Shown here piece after piece: positions 9,488-18,571 of a stretch of DNA of 64,000 bases (the first letter of the stretch is position 1; each line of letters begins with the position of its first letter). The translations under genes and the position numbers were made by a program. Source of the DNA: Thalassoglobus polymorphus. GTDB taxonomy: Bacteria; Planctomycetota; Planctomycetia; Planctomycetales; Planctomycetaceae. The notes under the pieces are model-generated. The model was not told the DNA's origin, made no database searches, and saw only the letters and a program-made list of their open reading frames with translations. The stretch is taken from assembly GCF_007744255.1 (NCBI RefSeq), contig NZ_CP036267.1:1302001-1366000 (forward strand), read 5' to 3'.

Positions 9488-12400
9488 TTAGACCGTCATT
9501 TCGGGACGATGGTTCGGCAACCAGACCGGTTCGATCCCATCGTTCTCGAATAAGTGGGCAAGGTGTAAGTGGCAGGTAAACAGCATGATTTGCTGACCAT
9601 CGTCCGCGACGTTGAGCAGCGTCTCGACGGCAGCTTCCGTACGAATTTGGTCGAAGTTCACGGTGACATCGTCAAGGATGAGCGGAAGCTCGACTCCGCG
9701 AGAAGCGAAGTCTTTAATCATCGCTAAGCGTAATGAAAGGAAGACTTGTTCACGTGTTCCGCTACTCAGCTGTTCAACACGCAGCGATTGCTTGACATCG
9801 TCATCCACGAATAAGGCCTTCTCGCCCAGTGGAGTCCAGACTTTCTGGTACTTGTCACAAGTCAGCTGAGATAAATATTCAGAGGCAGTTTGCAATGTTT
9901 GTGGTTGTCGGTCCTGCTCGATCTTCGATTGCAATTGTTCAACAACACGATCTGCAACCCGGTTTGCAAAGAGAGATTCGCTGGCCTTGCGCAACTCATC
10001 CGCAACTTGTTCCCGATCAAATCGAAGCGATGCAACAGATCGGTCTTCTTCGATTGCGTGAAGTTCCTGCTTCAGCTTTCCAAGCGTTTGATATTCATTC
10101 TGAAGAGCTTCATCGATTTCCTGAAGCTCGTCACGAATCTCTGAAACGATTTTTTTGTTTGAAGCCTCATCGTACTCAATGAGCATTTCTTCCGTAATCA
10201 CAAGCTCTGGTTCTTGAGAGGTGATCTTATCGAGATTTTTCTCAGCTTCTCTCAATTTCGCTTCGAGAGTCTTGCGCTCATCGATCGCTGCTAGCTTGGC
10301 TGCAATCTCTCCCCGGTCGGCAACTCCCATTTGCGAAAGCAACAGTGAACGTTGTTCACGCATCCGTTCAACTCGATCAGCGATGCGTGCTGCGTCACGG
10401 CGTTTTTCTTTCGCTGTCGAGCGTAGTTGTTGCCGTTCACGTCTTCGCTCACCGAGTAGTTGGAGCTCGCGGTGCCATTCTGCGAGCAGTTGATACGGAT
10501 CACGTACGGCAATTCCGCGACCTTCAAGTTTGTTGGAGAGTTGCTGAACTTTCTCCAGAAATGTATCCAGAACTTTGCGTTGTTGCTCTCTGCTTTGATG
10601 CGAGCGACTCCATTCATGTAAGACATGCTTGGCGTCAGCAATTTGCTGGCACTGGGCGACAGCTTCAGAGACTTTAAGAGTTTCGATCAGCCCCAAAGTT
10701 CGCAGACTTTCTGTCCATTCTCTCCGAGACTGACTGACTCGCTTCTGGTAGTCCTGCAAACTGTTTCGCATGCGACTCATTTGCCGACGTAGTTTATCAA
10801 TCCGTCCAGAATCGTCATTGACGGATTGTAAACTGTGTAGCTGTTTGCGCAGATCAGCGAGTGCTTCGTCGATCAGTTCGGAATCATCTTGTTCTGCGAT
10901 CAACGTTTGTGGTGCGGTTCGTTGTGTTCGTAGCAAGTTGCGGCTGCGGATTTTTTGAATCTGTGATTCGACTCGACTCAGCTCCCTGCTCATTTTTTCG
11001 CGGTCGACATCATTCCCGGCAACCTGAATTTTCTGCTGGGAGAAATACTGCTTCATCGTCCAGCAAGTTCCCAGCGCCCCCAACCCCAGCAGCGAATAAC
11101 AGGCTCCCAAAGTTGCCAGGTAACCTCCACCTGAGAACAGACCTGAGACCGCTCGGTATGACCCAAACAGGAACAAAATTGCGCCAGAAATCGCGAAGAA
11201 CCACAAGACGTTATAGAAGAAGGGGGGAAGTTCCTGCTCCACCACTTCTGCTTCGGCTTCACGTGTTTCAGGAAACAGCTCAAGAGTTTTCTTGATGTGC
11301 TCCTTGCGAATTCGCAAGCCGCGTAAGTCTTCAAGCTGATCAATCTTGTCGCTTAAATCCTGACGGGTCTCCTCAACCGACAGAGTTCCAAGACCACGGC
11401 GCTGAGAGTTCTCTGCCTGTTCATGCAGCTTCAGAGCAGCTGACATTCTCTTGTATTTTTTGGCAGCTTTCGTGCGTGCACGATTGGCTCGGCGATAGCG
11501 GTCTCCTTGCTCCAGCAAGCTGTGCAATTTCACAGGAGAAAGATCGGTTTCTTCCAACCGCTTGAGTGACCAGTGACCTCCCAAATTCCCCAACAGGCGT
11601 TGAACTTCCTGTTCGCGAGGGTCAGCCACAGGGCTGCCACTTTGTAACTGTTGTTCGAGAAGTTGCATTTCGCGGGTTTGCTCATGCAAGTTCTGAATTG
11701 CACAGGTCTCTTCTTCCAACTCAGGACGAAGTTTGATTTCCTCCGCCTGTTTTTGCAGACGCTTTGCTTCGTCGATTAACTGTTTCCGTTGCGCATCAAC
11801 TTCGGAAAGTTCGAGTTCGAGTTCATCGTAGCGATTCAGAATATCAGCATCGACTTTCGTGACCGGTAACTGCTTGAGTTCCAGTTGGATGGCACGATGT
11901 TTCGCCCACGGTTCCCAAGCTTGATTCAGAAACTGATAGCCACGTAAATCCTGTTGCAGATTCTTCTGCCGTTTCTTTAATTCGCTGACAGTCGCATCAT
12001 GTTTAGTGGTCTGGTCGAGAAGTCGAGTGTGCCGCTGTGCCGGTTGACCGACACGTTCAAGTTCACGGTCGATCTCAGCCAGTTGCTGAATGAGTGAATG
12101 AATTTCTCCTTTACGGCTTTCCGGATCAATCAGGAAACGTTCGTTCTTTGCGAACGCATTCTGGGCCCGGACAATCTGCTCGCCTTCCCGTCCCAGTGAC
12201 AATCCATAAATCTGCTCAGCGACTTCATCACCGCTCAAAGTTGCCAGTTGCTGAAGTTCGTTCAGGCCAATCGCAAAGACATCTTTGAATAGCGATTCGC
12301 TGGCATCCCCGAGCAAGCTTTGCATCAGCGGATCTGTCTGTTCCCGTCGCTGTCCGTTGATCTCCAGAGCACCTCGCGTTCCTTTTTCAGAGACACGGCG

Positions 12401-12649
12401 GATGCGATACGATTTGCCTTGATGCGAAACTTTCAAAGCTCCGGAGCAAACAACTCGTTCGCGTCGACGACTGGCGTCAACTTCATCGCTCGGCTGGAAT
12501 CCGTACAGGACTCCGCGGATGAACCGCATCAGCGTGGACTTTCCCGCTTCATTCGGGCCGTAAAGAACCGTCACTCCTCGGTCATGAAAAGGAAGTGTCA
12601 CTTCCTTCCAGACTCCGAATTGATCGACTTCCAGTTCATGTATTCTCAT
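9488..12649 (-). CDS. YhaN-like SMC/Rad50-type ATPase with membrane segment
   Basis: 1053 residues from an ATG preceded by AGGATCCTATGAG context. N-terminal MRIHELEVDQFG and Walker A GPNEAGKST (about 30-38) match the YhaN/Rad50-like branch of ABC-type ATPases. Two long coiled-coil stretches flank a hydrophobic pair of segments at about 480-530 (FFYNVLWFFAISGAILFLF and the next). The C-terminus carries LSSGTREQVFLSLRLAMI (ABC signature) and LPLILDDVTVNFD (Walker B). YhaN is the ATPase partner of YhaO, as SbcC is of SbcD. The YhaO-like gene is directly upstream, 255 bp away. The role of the membrane segments is unclear. Confidence 0.85.
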   Translation of the reverse strand: MRIHELEVDQFGVWKEVTLPFHDRGVTVLYGPNEAGKSTLMRFIRGVLYGFQPSDEVDASRRRERVVCSGALKVSHQGKSYRIRRVSEKGTRGALEINGQRREQTDPLMQSLLGDASESLFKDVFAIGLNELQQLATLSGDEVAEQIYGLSLGREGEQIVRAQNAFAKNERFLIDPESRKGEIHSLIQQLAEIDRELERVGQPAQRHTRLLDQTTKHDATVSELKKRQKNLQQDLRGYQFLNQAWEPWAKHRAIQLELKQLPVTKVDADILNRYDELELELSEVDAQRKQLIDEAKRLQKQAEEIKLRPELEEETCAIQNLHEQTREMQLLEQQLQSGSPVADPREQEVQRLLGNLGGHWSLKRLEETDLSPVKLHSLLEQGDRYRRANRARTKAAKKYKRMSAALKLHEQAENSQRRGLGTLSVEETRQDLSDKIDQLEDLRGLRIRKEHIKKTLELFPETREAEAEVVEQELPPFFYNVLWFFAISGAILFLFGSYRAVSGLFSGGGYLATLGACYSLLGLGALGTCWTMKQYFSQQKIQVAGNDVDREKMSRELSRVESQIQKIRSRNLLRTQRTAPQTLIAEQDDSELIDEALADLRKQLHSLQSVNDDSGRIDKLRRQMSRMRNSLQDYQKRVSQSRREWTESLRTLGLIETLKVSEAVAQCQQIADAKHVLHEWSRSHQSREQQRKVLDTFLEKVQQLSNKLEGRGIAVRDPYQLLAEWHRELQLLGERRRERQQLRSTAKEKRRDAARIADRVERMREQRSLLLSQMGVADRGEIAAKLAAIDERKTLEAKLREAEKNLDKITSQEPELVITEEMLIEYDEASNKKIVSEIRDELQEIDEALQNEYQTLGKLKQELHAIEEDRSVASLRFDREQVADELRKASESLFANRVADRVVEQLQSKIEQDRQPQTLQTASEYLSQLTCDKYQKVWTPLGEKALFVDDDVKQSLRVEQLSSGTREQVFLSLRLAMIKDFASRGVELPLILDDVTVNFDQIRTEAAVETLLNVADDGQQIMLFTCHLHLAHLFENDGIEPVWLPNHRPEMTV

Positions 12650-12826
12650 AGGATCCCTCCTCTCTGAATCGTGGTCCGCTCGTTTTCGATTCAGCTCTTT
12701 GCCTCACACGCAAGGTGTGGGAATCAACGTGTTTCTTTGGAATGCTTACTTGTTCTCACTGCACTTGAATCAATGATTAACGTTTTATGAACAATAACGA
12801 TCCAGGAGTATTGCTCGCGTTTTCTG

Positions 12827-12904
12827 GAACTGGCTCGAAAACCTGATTTTCGCCTCTCGAATACTGAGAAAATCCTGCATTACAGAAGTTTCCGGTACTG
12901 TGCT
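12827..12904 (+). repeat. Family B repeat touching a stop codon
   Basis: Begins GGAACTGGCTCGAAAACCTG and ends TTTCCGGTACTGTGCT, followed by TTA. That TTA is the complement of the TAA stop of the YhaO-like gene, so the element abuts it exactly. Confidence 0.7.
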
Positions 12905-14203
12905 TTAATGCAACCAATGTCCTGCTGTTGCCTCAGCTTGTCGTTCAATTTTCCGCCTTGATGCCTGTGCGATGGCCATTCTGACGAGTTCAGCGTCGGC
13001 ACGTTTGATCCAGTCCGATTCCAGGAGTTCATGCCGTACAAGCTCGACCAGATTGCTCCCTTCTTCCTTCAGGATCTCTTCAAAATCAATTTGTAAACCT
13101 GTTGCTTCTTCCAGACTTTCTGGCTCGAGAAGTTGTTTCGTCATTCGCTCGAGTCGATGAATTCGGCGAACTTCTGTCTCTCCGTCGAGTTCTCCTTCAA
13201 GGAGGTCCCACATTTCGGTCTCTGACTCACGCTCGCGGAGTGAGTCGAAGAGTTTGCCTTCGCCTTTCACACGCCAGTTCATCACCCAGAGTTGTTCGTC
13301 GTTGTCCGCAACACGCTCCATCACCATCAGAGCCATCCGCTCGACGAGATCATTCCAGTTCGTGTGCCGCTCAATACTTAGGGTGATATCTTCCCAACGA
13401 ATCGGAGCGATGGCGATATCGTCAATCCGCGTCTCGCCCTCCGCATCGACATCGATGACGCTGCAACCGCAAGAGCCGGTGACGTTTTTCGATAATGACT
13501 GCGCCGGTCCCGGATCGTGGATCAAGCTGTTTCGTTTGCGGTGTGTGAACGGGAGACCTTCTCCGCAGGCGATCAAGTCGATTCCCCGATCAATTGCTGT
13601 TTGAGCAAGTGAAGCAGCTGACGACGACACCCCCGGTTGATTCAATGCTTCTGGCTGACCATCTTTTTTCCAGCGTACCGGAGTCCCTGCGGGAAGAATT
13701 CCGATGTGATACGTTCCCGCCTGATGTTCCAGAACAACTGGTCCCGCGCCGGTCCAGTTGGTTTCGTCCGTTTCCGCCGTGGCAATGGTTAATAATGAGG
13801 CGAGAACAGAGCCATTCCGAACCACCGCTACCGGTTCCTGTTGCTCATCGCCAATCAATGTGACATTCGGGGGCATTTGGACCCAGCGTTTCCAGGCCGA
13901 GGCGGGGTCAAGATGACCGGGGACGACAAAAACATCAATATGATGTGCGTCCAGTTTTTCGAAGCCACGTTCAAGAGAAACTCGAGCTCGCAAGCTCTGT
14001 GTCCGGTGGTCGAAGCAATTCCCGGTTAGCAGCAGGAACTCCGCTTGAGAACTCAGGCAGGTCTCAACGACTCCTTCCCAAGCCAGAATCGTCGCCTGTT
14101 CAGCGAGTTCCCGATCAGGACCAGAGAGCGGTCCCGTTCCTATTAACGGTTCATCCAGGCGCAAATTGGTCGCGTGTACAAATCGAAATCCATGCCGAGA
14201 CAT
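12905..14203 (-). CDS. YhaO/SbcD-like metallophosphoesterase-fold protein lacking metal ligands
   Basis: 432 residues from the ATG at 14203, which has GGAAGGA upstream; an ATG at 14236 is possible but lacks a ribosome site. The overall pattern follows YhaO: RFVHATNLRLDEP (7-19), LLLTGNCFD (58-65), VFVVPGHLDP (91-100). In active members these read AADLHLD, GDxxD and GNHD. Here Asp and His of motif I are Asn13 and Arg15, the bridging Asp is Asn62, and Asn-His of motif III are His97-Leu98; the GHxH motif is also absent (CGEGLPFTH instead). I infer the protein has no phosphoesterase activity but still pairs with the YhaN-like ATPase downstream. Confidence 0.8.
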   Translation of the reverse strand: MSRHGFRFVHATNLRLDEPLIGTGPLSGPDRELAEQATILAWEGVVETCLSSQAEFLLLTGNCFDHRTQSLRARVSLERGFEKLDAHHIDVFVVPGHLDPASAWKRWVQMPPNVTLIGDEQQEPVAVVRNGSVLASLLTIATAETDETNWTGAGPVVLEHQAGTYHIGILPAGTPVRWKKDGQPEALNQPGVSSSAASLAQTAIDRGIDLIACGEGLPFTHRKRNSLIHDPGPAQSLSKNVTGSCGCSVIDVDAEGETRIDDIAIAPIRWEDITLSIERHTNWNDLVERMALMVMERVADNDEQLWVMNWRVKGEGKLFDSLRERESETEMWDLLEGELDGETEVRRIHRLERMTKQLLEPESLEEATGLQIDFEEILKEEGSNLVELVRHELLESDWIKRADAELVRMAIAQASRRKIERQAEATAGHWLH

Positions 14204-14330
14204 CCAGGAATCCTTCCCATTTTTCCATGCGAACAATCAATATCAGCCCGCTTTACAGCGTAAGTCTATCGCCCGCCCCCTTTTCCGCAAACCCCATTTT
14301 GTAAATGGTGCAAATTGCCAGAAAATTTTA

Positions 14331-14409
14331 GAACTGATCCAAGAATCTGCTTTCCCTCTCTCAAACTTCGGGAAAACGCGTTTCTCCAAGAGTTTCCGAC
14401 CCGATTGTC
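14331..14409 (+). repeat. Family B repeat
   Basis: Preceded by TTTA, begins GAACTGATCCAAGAATCTGC, centre CTCTCTCAAACTTCGGGAAA, end AGTTTCCGACCCGATTGTC. Confidence 0.7.
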
Positions 14410-14631
14410 AAGATTTCTGATCCGCTTGTCACACGGAACAGGGCGATACTCAATTGAAAACGGTCGGTGTTGCCTGCCAGAGAAGGGTGGGTGAGTGAGC
14501 GAGTCGTAACGACCAAGGGGACCTGAACCGATCCAAATGGTTGGATCTGAATGATTTGTAAACCCCTGAGCGAATCGGTCTCGGGTAAAGCGAGTTGTCA
14601 TGGATATGTGAACGCTGAAGTTGAGCAGCTA

Positions 14632-14810
14632 GATCATCTTTCGAATTGGTTTGCAGGTTCTGCCTCGTGGCGAACAGCATTTTTACTAGAACTGGTCCTG
14701 AAACGTGAAATTGCTCTCAAAACGTTGAGGAAAGCGGCTATTCCAGAGGTTTTCGGACTGGCTCTAGAGAAATGCGTTCTTCACGGGCACACGGTAGAGC
14801 AAGTTGCTAT
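14632..14810 (-). repeat. Family A repeat split by a nested family B element
   Basis: Sense is on the minus strand. Outer parts are 14632-14688 (AATTGG to GAACAGCATTTTTACTA) and 14765-14810 (TAGAGAAATGCGTTCTTCA onward). The inner 76 bp is a family B element. Removing it with one TA restores TTTACTAGAGAAATGCG, almost identical to the uninterrupted site TTTACTAGCGAAATGCG, read on the minus strand of the A copy at 40738-40825. Confidence 0.9.
14689..14764 (+). mobile_element. Family B element nested in family A (MITE-like)
   Basis: GAACTGGTCC at the left, GGACTGGCTC at the right, flanked on both sides by TA within CTAG (14687-14688 and 14765-14766). This is the target duplication expected of an IS630/Tc1-mariner-type element. 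It has no coding capacity, so it would need a transposase in trans. Confidence 0.88.
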
Positions 14811-14893
14811 AGTCCCTAATACGGTGCATTACGCAAAGAGCCCTGCGGCCTACGATTTGAAGAGTAGGCAATAGATTGCAACCGGTGGCATTG

Positions 14894-15973
14894 TTATGTG
14901 ACGTCTTGGGATAGGGGTTCGAACATGGCCTCTTCAGGATTTTTCAGTGCGGAAAGGATGTTTTCAGCAACCTTTGCCATGAGCTTTTGGCCCCAGAAAG
15001 GATCGCTACAATCGTAGTAAATTACTCTGATGTGTCGCAGGTCGAATGGGACGTCATTTTCGTTGGATGAGATCAAGACAACAGGTTTTTGTAGTGCGTG
15101 AGCCAAGCCTAATTCGTAAAAAACATTCGGATTCTTACCGGTCAGTTCGGCAACTAAGATCTTGGCGTTATTTATGCCAAGCCAAATTTGATCCATTATC
15201 TTGCCGGCACCGAAAATCTCATCGTCCGCTCGCATAGGTATTAAGCCTGCCTTTTCAATTGCAGGCTTATATACGGAATCATAGTATTTCCCGATCGGAT
15301 CGCCGAAAGGCATCATGACAAAGCAGGTGTCTGTTGATTTAACTCCCGCACCCTTACTGATCTTTTCAATCCTTTGATCACCATCGGCTGAGACCTCTTC
15401 ATCGGAGGCTGCCGAATGCAATATTCGGACTCTGCCATCGTGTTGTTCGGAAAGCTTCGCAACCGTCAAACATTGCGTAAACACATCCTTGAATTCTGAA
15501 ACCTTATCGCGAGGGATTTTGAAAGTGTCTTCGAGAGCGTTGTCAAAGAACTGTCGATCAGGGAGGTTTTCACCACGGTAATGCATGTACACGTCCGAGA
15601 TTGTCGGAGCGTTCAGCACTGCTTGCTGGTACCCATTGGCCACGTCGCTTGGTGACTTGGGCCGCAAAATCTGCTTGGCGAGTTCAGTAACCTCCAGCAT
15701 ACCGGTAGAGGGCCGATTCAAAAAACCGTATTTAATCCCAGAGCTAATCTCAACGGCGAAAGGTCCCTTCGCAGATTTGAGGTTAAGGAATTCGGCAGCC
15801 TGCGCATCACTGCTGGGTTTGCCAGCGTTTTGATCGAGAATGGCCTTTGGGATTCGTAGTGCCGATTCCGAACTGTGACGGGGGTAAGTCGGCGCGCTGG
15901 ATGTTGAAGGCTTCGCCTTCTTCTTGGCGGCTTTCTTCGGCGCTGGCGATTTCTTTGCAGTCTTTTTTGCCAT
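14894..15973 (-). CDS. TIR-like / nucleoside deoxyribosyltransferase-like protein with histone-H1-like tail
   Basis: 359 residues. Residues 2-22 are Lys/Ala/Pro-rich (AKKTAKKSPAPKKAAKKKAK), like a histone H1 tail. Residues of about 33-175 resemble a winged-helix DUF5343-like domain (ALRIPKAILDQNAGKP, VTELAKQIL). The C-terminal domain (about 215-345) has CFVMMPFGDP, MDQIWLGINNAKILVAELTG and NPNVFYELGLAHAL, with a candidate catalytic Glu287. That pattern occurs in TIR-like and nucleoside 2-deoxyribosyltransferase-like domains, often effectors of prokaryotic immunity. Activity and defence role are inferred. It stands alone and is divergent from a small membrane-protein gene. Confidence 0.75.
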   Translation of the reverse strand: MAKKTAKKSPAPKKAAKKKAKPSTSSAPTYPRHSSESALRIPKAILDQNAGKPSSDAQAAEFLNLKSAKGPFAVEISSGIKYGFLNRPSTGMLEVTELAKQILRPKSPSDVANGYQQAVLNAPTISDVYMHYRGENLPDRQFFDNALEDTFKIPRDKVSEFKDVFTQCLTVAKLSEQHDGRVRILHSAASDEEVSADGDQRIEKISKGAGVKSTDTCFVMMPFGDPIGKYYDSVYKPAIEKAGLIPMRADDEIFGAGKIMDQIWLGINNAKILVAELTGKNPNVFYELGLAHALQKPVVLISSNENDVPFDLRHIRVIYYDCSDPFWGQKLMAKVAENILSALKNPEEAMFEPLSQDVT

Positions 15974-16044
15974 TCAATATCTCAATTAGTCAGATATACT
16001 TAGTTATCTCTCAACAATCTATATTGAGAATACTCCGAGGAGAG

Positions 16045-16233
16045 ATGGCAGTCAATTTTAAGAGCGGAAGGGAAATGCATCAAATCCGCTTCGCAAAATT
16101 GACTGAGCATTTCTTGCTCGGCATCGCTGTGATTTGTGCAGTCTTGGGGATCGCGAGTGCCATTTGGGCAATCAAGATCTGGCGCAGGCCGCAAGAAGAT
16201 CCGGAAGTCGAGGACGGTCCGTCACAAAGTTGA
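16045..16233 (+). CDS. Small single-pass membrane protein, unrecognised
   Basis: 62 residues from the ATG at 16045, preceded by CGAGGAG; the ATG at 16075 with GGAAGGG upstream is an alternative. One hydrophobic segment (HFLLGIAVICAVLGIASAIW) is followed by a basic KIWRRP and an acidic tail. No family was recognised. It is divergent from the TIR-like gene, 71 bp away, so it could be a partner, but nothing in the sequence proves it. It could also be a chance frame. Confidence 0.45.
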   Translation: MAVNFKSGREMHQIRFAKLTEHFLLGIAVICAVLGIASAIWAIKIWRRPQEDPEVEDGPSQS

Positions 16234-16286
16234 ATCATTCGCAGTGATTGCCTGAGTTCCAGGCATCATGTGAGAGCTGCGATTGA

Positions 16287-18098
16287 CTACGAGCTTCGAC
16301 CGGCTGAGGCGGCGTTGAGTTTGCGCATCGACATGAGGTGTGAAAATGCCTTCAGGGTGTAAATCGCTGAGATGCAACCGAGTGTCAAAACGATTGATTG
16401 CGAGCGGGACGAAAGCTCTTCAGCGAAGACAAGGACGCTGGTTGTCGCCAGGCAACCGAATCCTGAGATCACGGCAACAACCCGGAAGTTTCGGCGTTCA
16501 TGCTTCAAATTCGATTTTGCGATATCGACTCTCGCAGAATTGACCGCAACTTCGCGTAACGCCCGGAAGTCCGCCGAGGAGGATTTCTTCTGCCGATGGG
16601 AGGGCTCTTCTTTTGAAACTCCATCGTCAGGCCAATCAAGTGGCATCTCTGGGAATGACTTCGGTATCGAATCGGCTGCCGGTTTCTTTTGAGGCACGAT
16701 GCTAGGAGCCGGGCCGCTTCGATAGCGGGCCATCAGTTCCTCGGCGTATCGCTGAACTTCATCATCCGAATTGAAAACAGATTCGTGTTCTGTTGCGACT
16801 TTGATCTCGACGGTCGTGCTCGAAGGTTGCCCCTCTGAAGGCTCTTGGTCAACTTCCTTCATCGTCGCAGGTGAACTGGAGCGAGATTCATTGAGAGCAT
16901 CCTCGGCAAGGGACTCAAACTCATCGCAGCTTTCTTCACCTTCGGGAGTTAGTTGAGTTACTGACGACAATTCCGGAGAGTCTTCAGGAGTGAATGGCTC
17001 AGTTTCTGGCTTGAGTTCTGATTCGGATGCAGCAAGGGATGCGTGTTCCGAGTCAGCGAGTCGACGTCGTTCGAGAAAAGCGGTCTGTTTTGTGACGAAA
17101 GATTTTCGATCTTGTTCCAGTGCCAATCGAGCAACCTCCAGAGACTGGATGGCTTCATCGATCGATTTTTGCTGAGCGTCGAACTGTGCTTGCTGTGCAG
17201 CCTGCAACTTGACGATTTGCTCATTATGCTCGATGTCCCGACGGACCTGCTGTTCGCGGTGAGTAATCTGTTCTAGTTTCTCGTTGATGCCAACTTCGCA
17301 CGCTGCGAGTTTTTGTTGCTGTTCTTCAATGATCTCAAGTTGCGATTGGACTTTGAGCCGATCGGCTTCGAAGATCGCCCTCTTTTCCTTTGACGACTCT
17401 TCTTTTTGGGCAACTTCTTCTGCAAACATGTTGAGAGTTGTTTCCCAACTCTCAAGTTCGAGCAGTTTTCTTTGCTGATCGCCTGTTCGTTGCTTGAGTT
17501 GCGCTCTTTCTGCCGCGAGTTTCATTTGGGCAGCAGCGATTTTTTCGAGTTCTTCCGTGACCTGGCCATGCTGTTGTTCGATCGCTTCCGATTCGCGAGC
17601 GAGTCCTTCTTGAACAGTCATCAGGTCTTGGTTTCGAGCTTCAAGATCCAATTTCTGCTGTTCAAGTCGTTGTGTCTCGATCTTTAATTCGTATCGCTGT
17701 TCGTGGAATTGTTGAGCTTGAAAACGCAACTCCTCCTCTTCTTGATCAAGCTGATACGCTTGGCTGAGGAGATCGAGTTCGTGTTTCTGAAGCCTTGCTT
17801 CCGACAACTGAAGCTGCTTCCTTTGAACGAGAAATTGTCGTTCAAAATAGGACTTTTCCGTAGCAAGTTCCTGGAAGGATTGATTGAGCCGCCCCTGAAG
17901 CGTGCCAAGCTCCGCAATCAGCTCGTTTAACGACTTCTCTTTTGTCTCGACTTCGAAGATGCGTTGGTTCAGATGCTGCTTTCGCACCTCGAATTCACGT
18001 TTTTGAGATTCAAACTCCGTCACAAGAAATGGGTCAGCGACTTGAGCCTCTTGGCGTCGAAATGTATTCAAGAACCGATTCGTAAGCGATAATTTCAT
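16287..18098 (-). CDS. Long coiled-coil protein with C-terminal membrane anchor
   Basis: 603 residues from the ATG at 18098 (MKLSLTNRF). An upstream TTG at 18119 lies inside a family B repeat and is unlikely to be the start. Residues of about 25-350 are almost uninterrupted heptad-like sequence rich in Glu, Gln, Leu and Arg. An acidic, Ser/Pro-rich region (about 355-520) follows, and the end has two hydrophobic segments (VVAVISGFGCLATTSVLVF and IVLTLGCISAIYTL). It may be a cytoplasmic rod anchored in the membrane. No family was recognised and no partner is adjacent. Confidence 0.7.
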   Translation of the reverse strand: MKLSLTNRFLNTFRRQEAQVADPFLVTEFESQKREFEVRKQHLNQRIFEVETKEKSLNELIAELGTLQGRLNQSFQELATEKSYFERQFLVQRKQLQLSEARLQKHELDLLSQAYQLDQEEEELRFQAQQFHEQRYELKIETQRLEQQKLDLEARNQDLMTVQEGLARESEAIEQQHGQVTEELEKIAAAQMKLAAERAQLKQRTGDQQRKLLELESWETTLNMFAEEVAQKEESSKEKRAIFEADRLKVQSQLEIIEEQQQKLAACEVGINEKLEQITHREQQVRRDIEHNEQIVKLQAAQQAQFDAQQKSIDEAIQSLEVARLALEQDRKSFVTKQTAFLERRRLADSEHASLAASESELKPETEPFTPEDSPELSSVTQLTPEGEESCDEFESLAEDALNESRSSSPATMKEVDQEPSEGQPSSTTVEIKVATEHESVFNSDDEVQRYAEELMARYRSGPAPSIVPQKKPAADSIPKSFPEMPLDWPDDGVSKEEPSHRQKKSSSADFRALREVAVNSARVDIAKSNLKHERRNFRVVAVISGFGCLATTSVLVFAEELSSRSQSIVLTLGCISAIYTLKAFSHLMSMRKLNAASAGRSS

Positions 18099-18116
18099 CG
18101 AAGTGCCCAGTTCGTT

Positions 18117-18193
18117 CAAGCTGATCCGAATCCCTGATTCGACTTCTCAAACGTTGAGAAACCTCATCATTGCCCAAGTTATCGGATAGGTTC
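18117..18193 (+). repeat. Family B repeat
   Basis: Starts AAGCTGATCCGAATCCCTGA, centre TTCTCAAACGTTGAGAAAC, ends ATCGGATAGGTTC. It lies across the upstream region of the coiled-coil gene. Confidence 0.65.
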
Positions 18194-18350
18194 TTTGCTG
18201 TAATCGCGAGAGCAGTCGCGAATCAGATGAATGAGAAGCATTGGACCACAACCCCGATCCGAGATTTTAGCCCGTATGAATCATTCTTCACCGCATATAT
18301 TTACGTCACAAATGACATGTCGTCAAAAAAACGCTACTGATTTTTCTTCA

Positions 18351-18449
18351 GAACAGTTTGTTCAACGATTTGCCCATGAAGAATGCGTTTCATCAATAAA
18401 ATTGCTGTTCGACACGAGGCAGAACCTGAACATCAATTCGATTGATGCT
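18351..18449 (+). repeat. Family A repeat
   Basis: Begins GAACAGTTTGTTCAACGA, core AATTGCTGTTCGACACGAGG, ends GATTGATGCTT. The frame translating as EQFVQRFAHEECVSSIKLL stays open. Confidence 0.8.
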
Positions 18450-18571
18450 TCAGAATTGCTCAAGGCTCCAGAGGTCTTGTCTTAATGACCAGCATTCAGA
18501 GAGGCCCCGTTGGGAAAGAGCCTGCCTCTCTGATATAATTTTGAACACCTTTTGCCTCAGAGGATCGAGAG

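Larger units (their letters stand above)
14204..14893. other. Gene-free stretch rich in repeats
   Basis: About 690 bases holding one family B copy (14331-14409) and a family A copy interrupted by a second B copy (14632-14810). An open frame across 14551-14874 is only repeat sequence. Nothing else recognised. Confidence 0.6.
18099..18571. other. Gene-free stretch with B and A repeats
   Basis: Holds a family B copy (18117-18193) and a family A copy (18351-18449). The rest is the divergent upstream region of the coiled-coil and YHS-lipoprotein genes. Confidence 0.55.

Noticed and set aside
14551-14874. 107-codon plus-strand open frame ending VLHGHTVEQVAIVPN
   Set aside because: It reads through a family A copy and its nested B element; the same peptide fragment recurs at other repeat copies. 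No ribosome site and no homology beyond the repeats.
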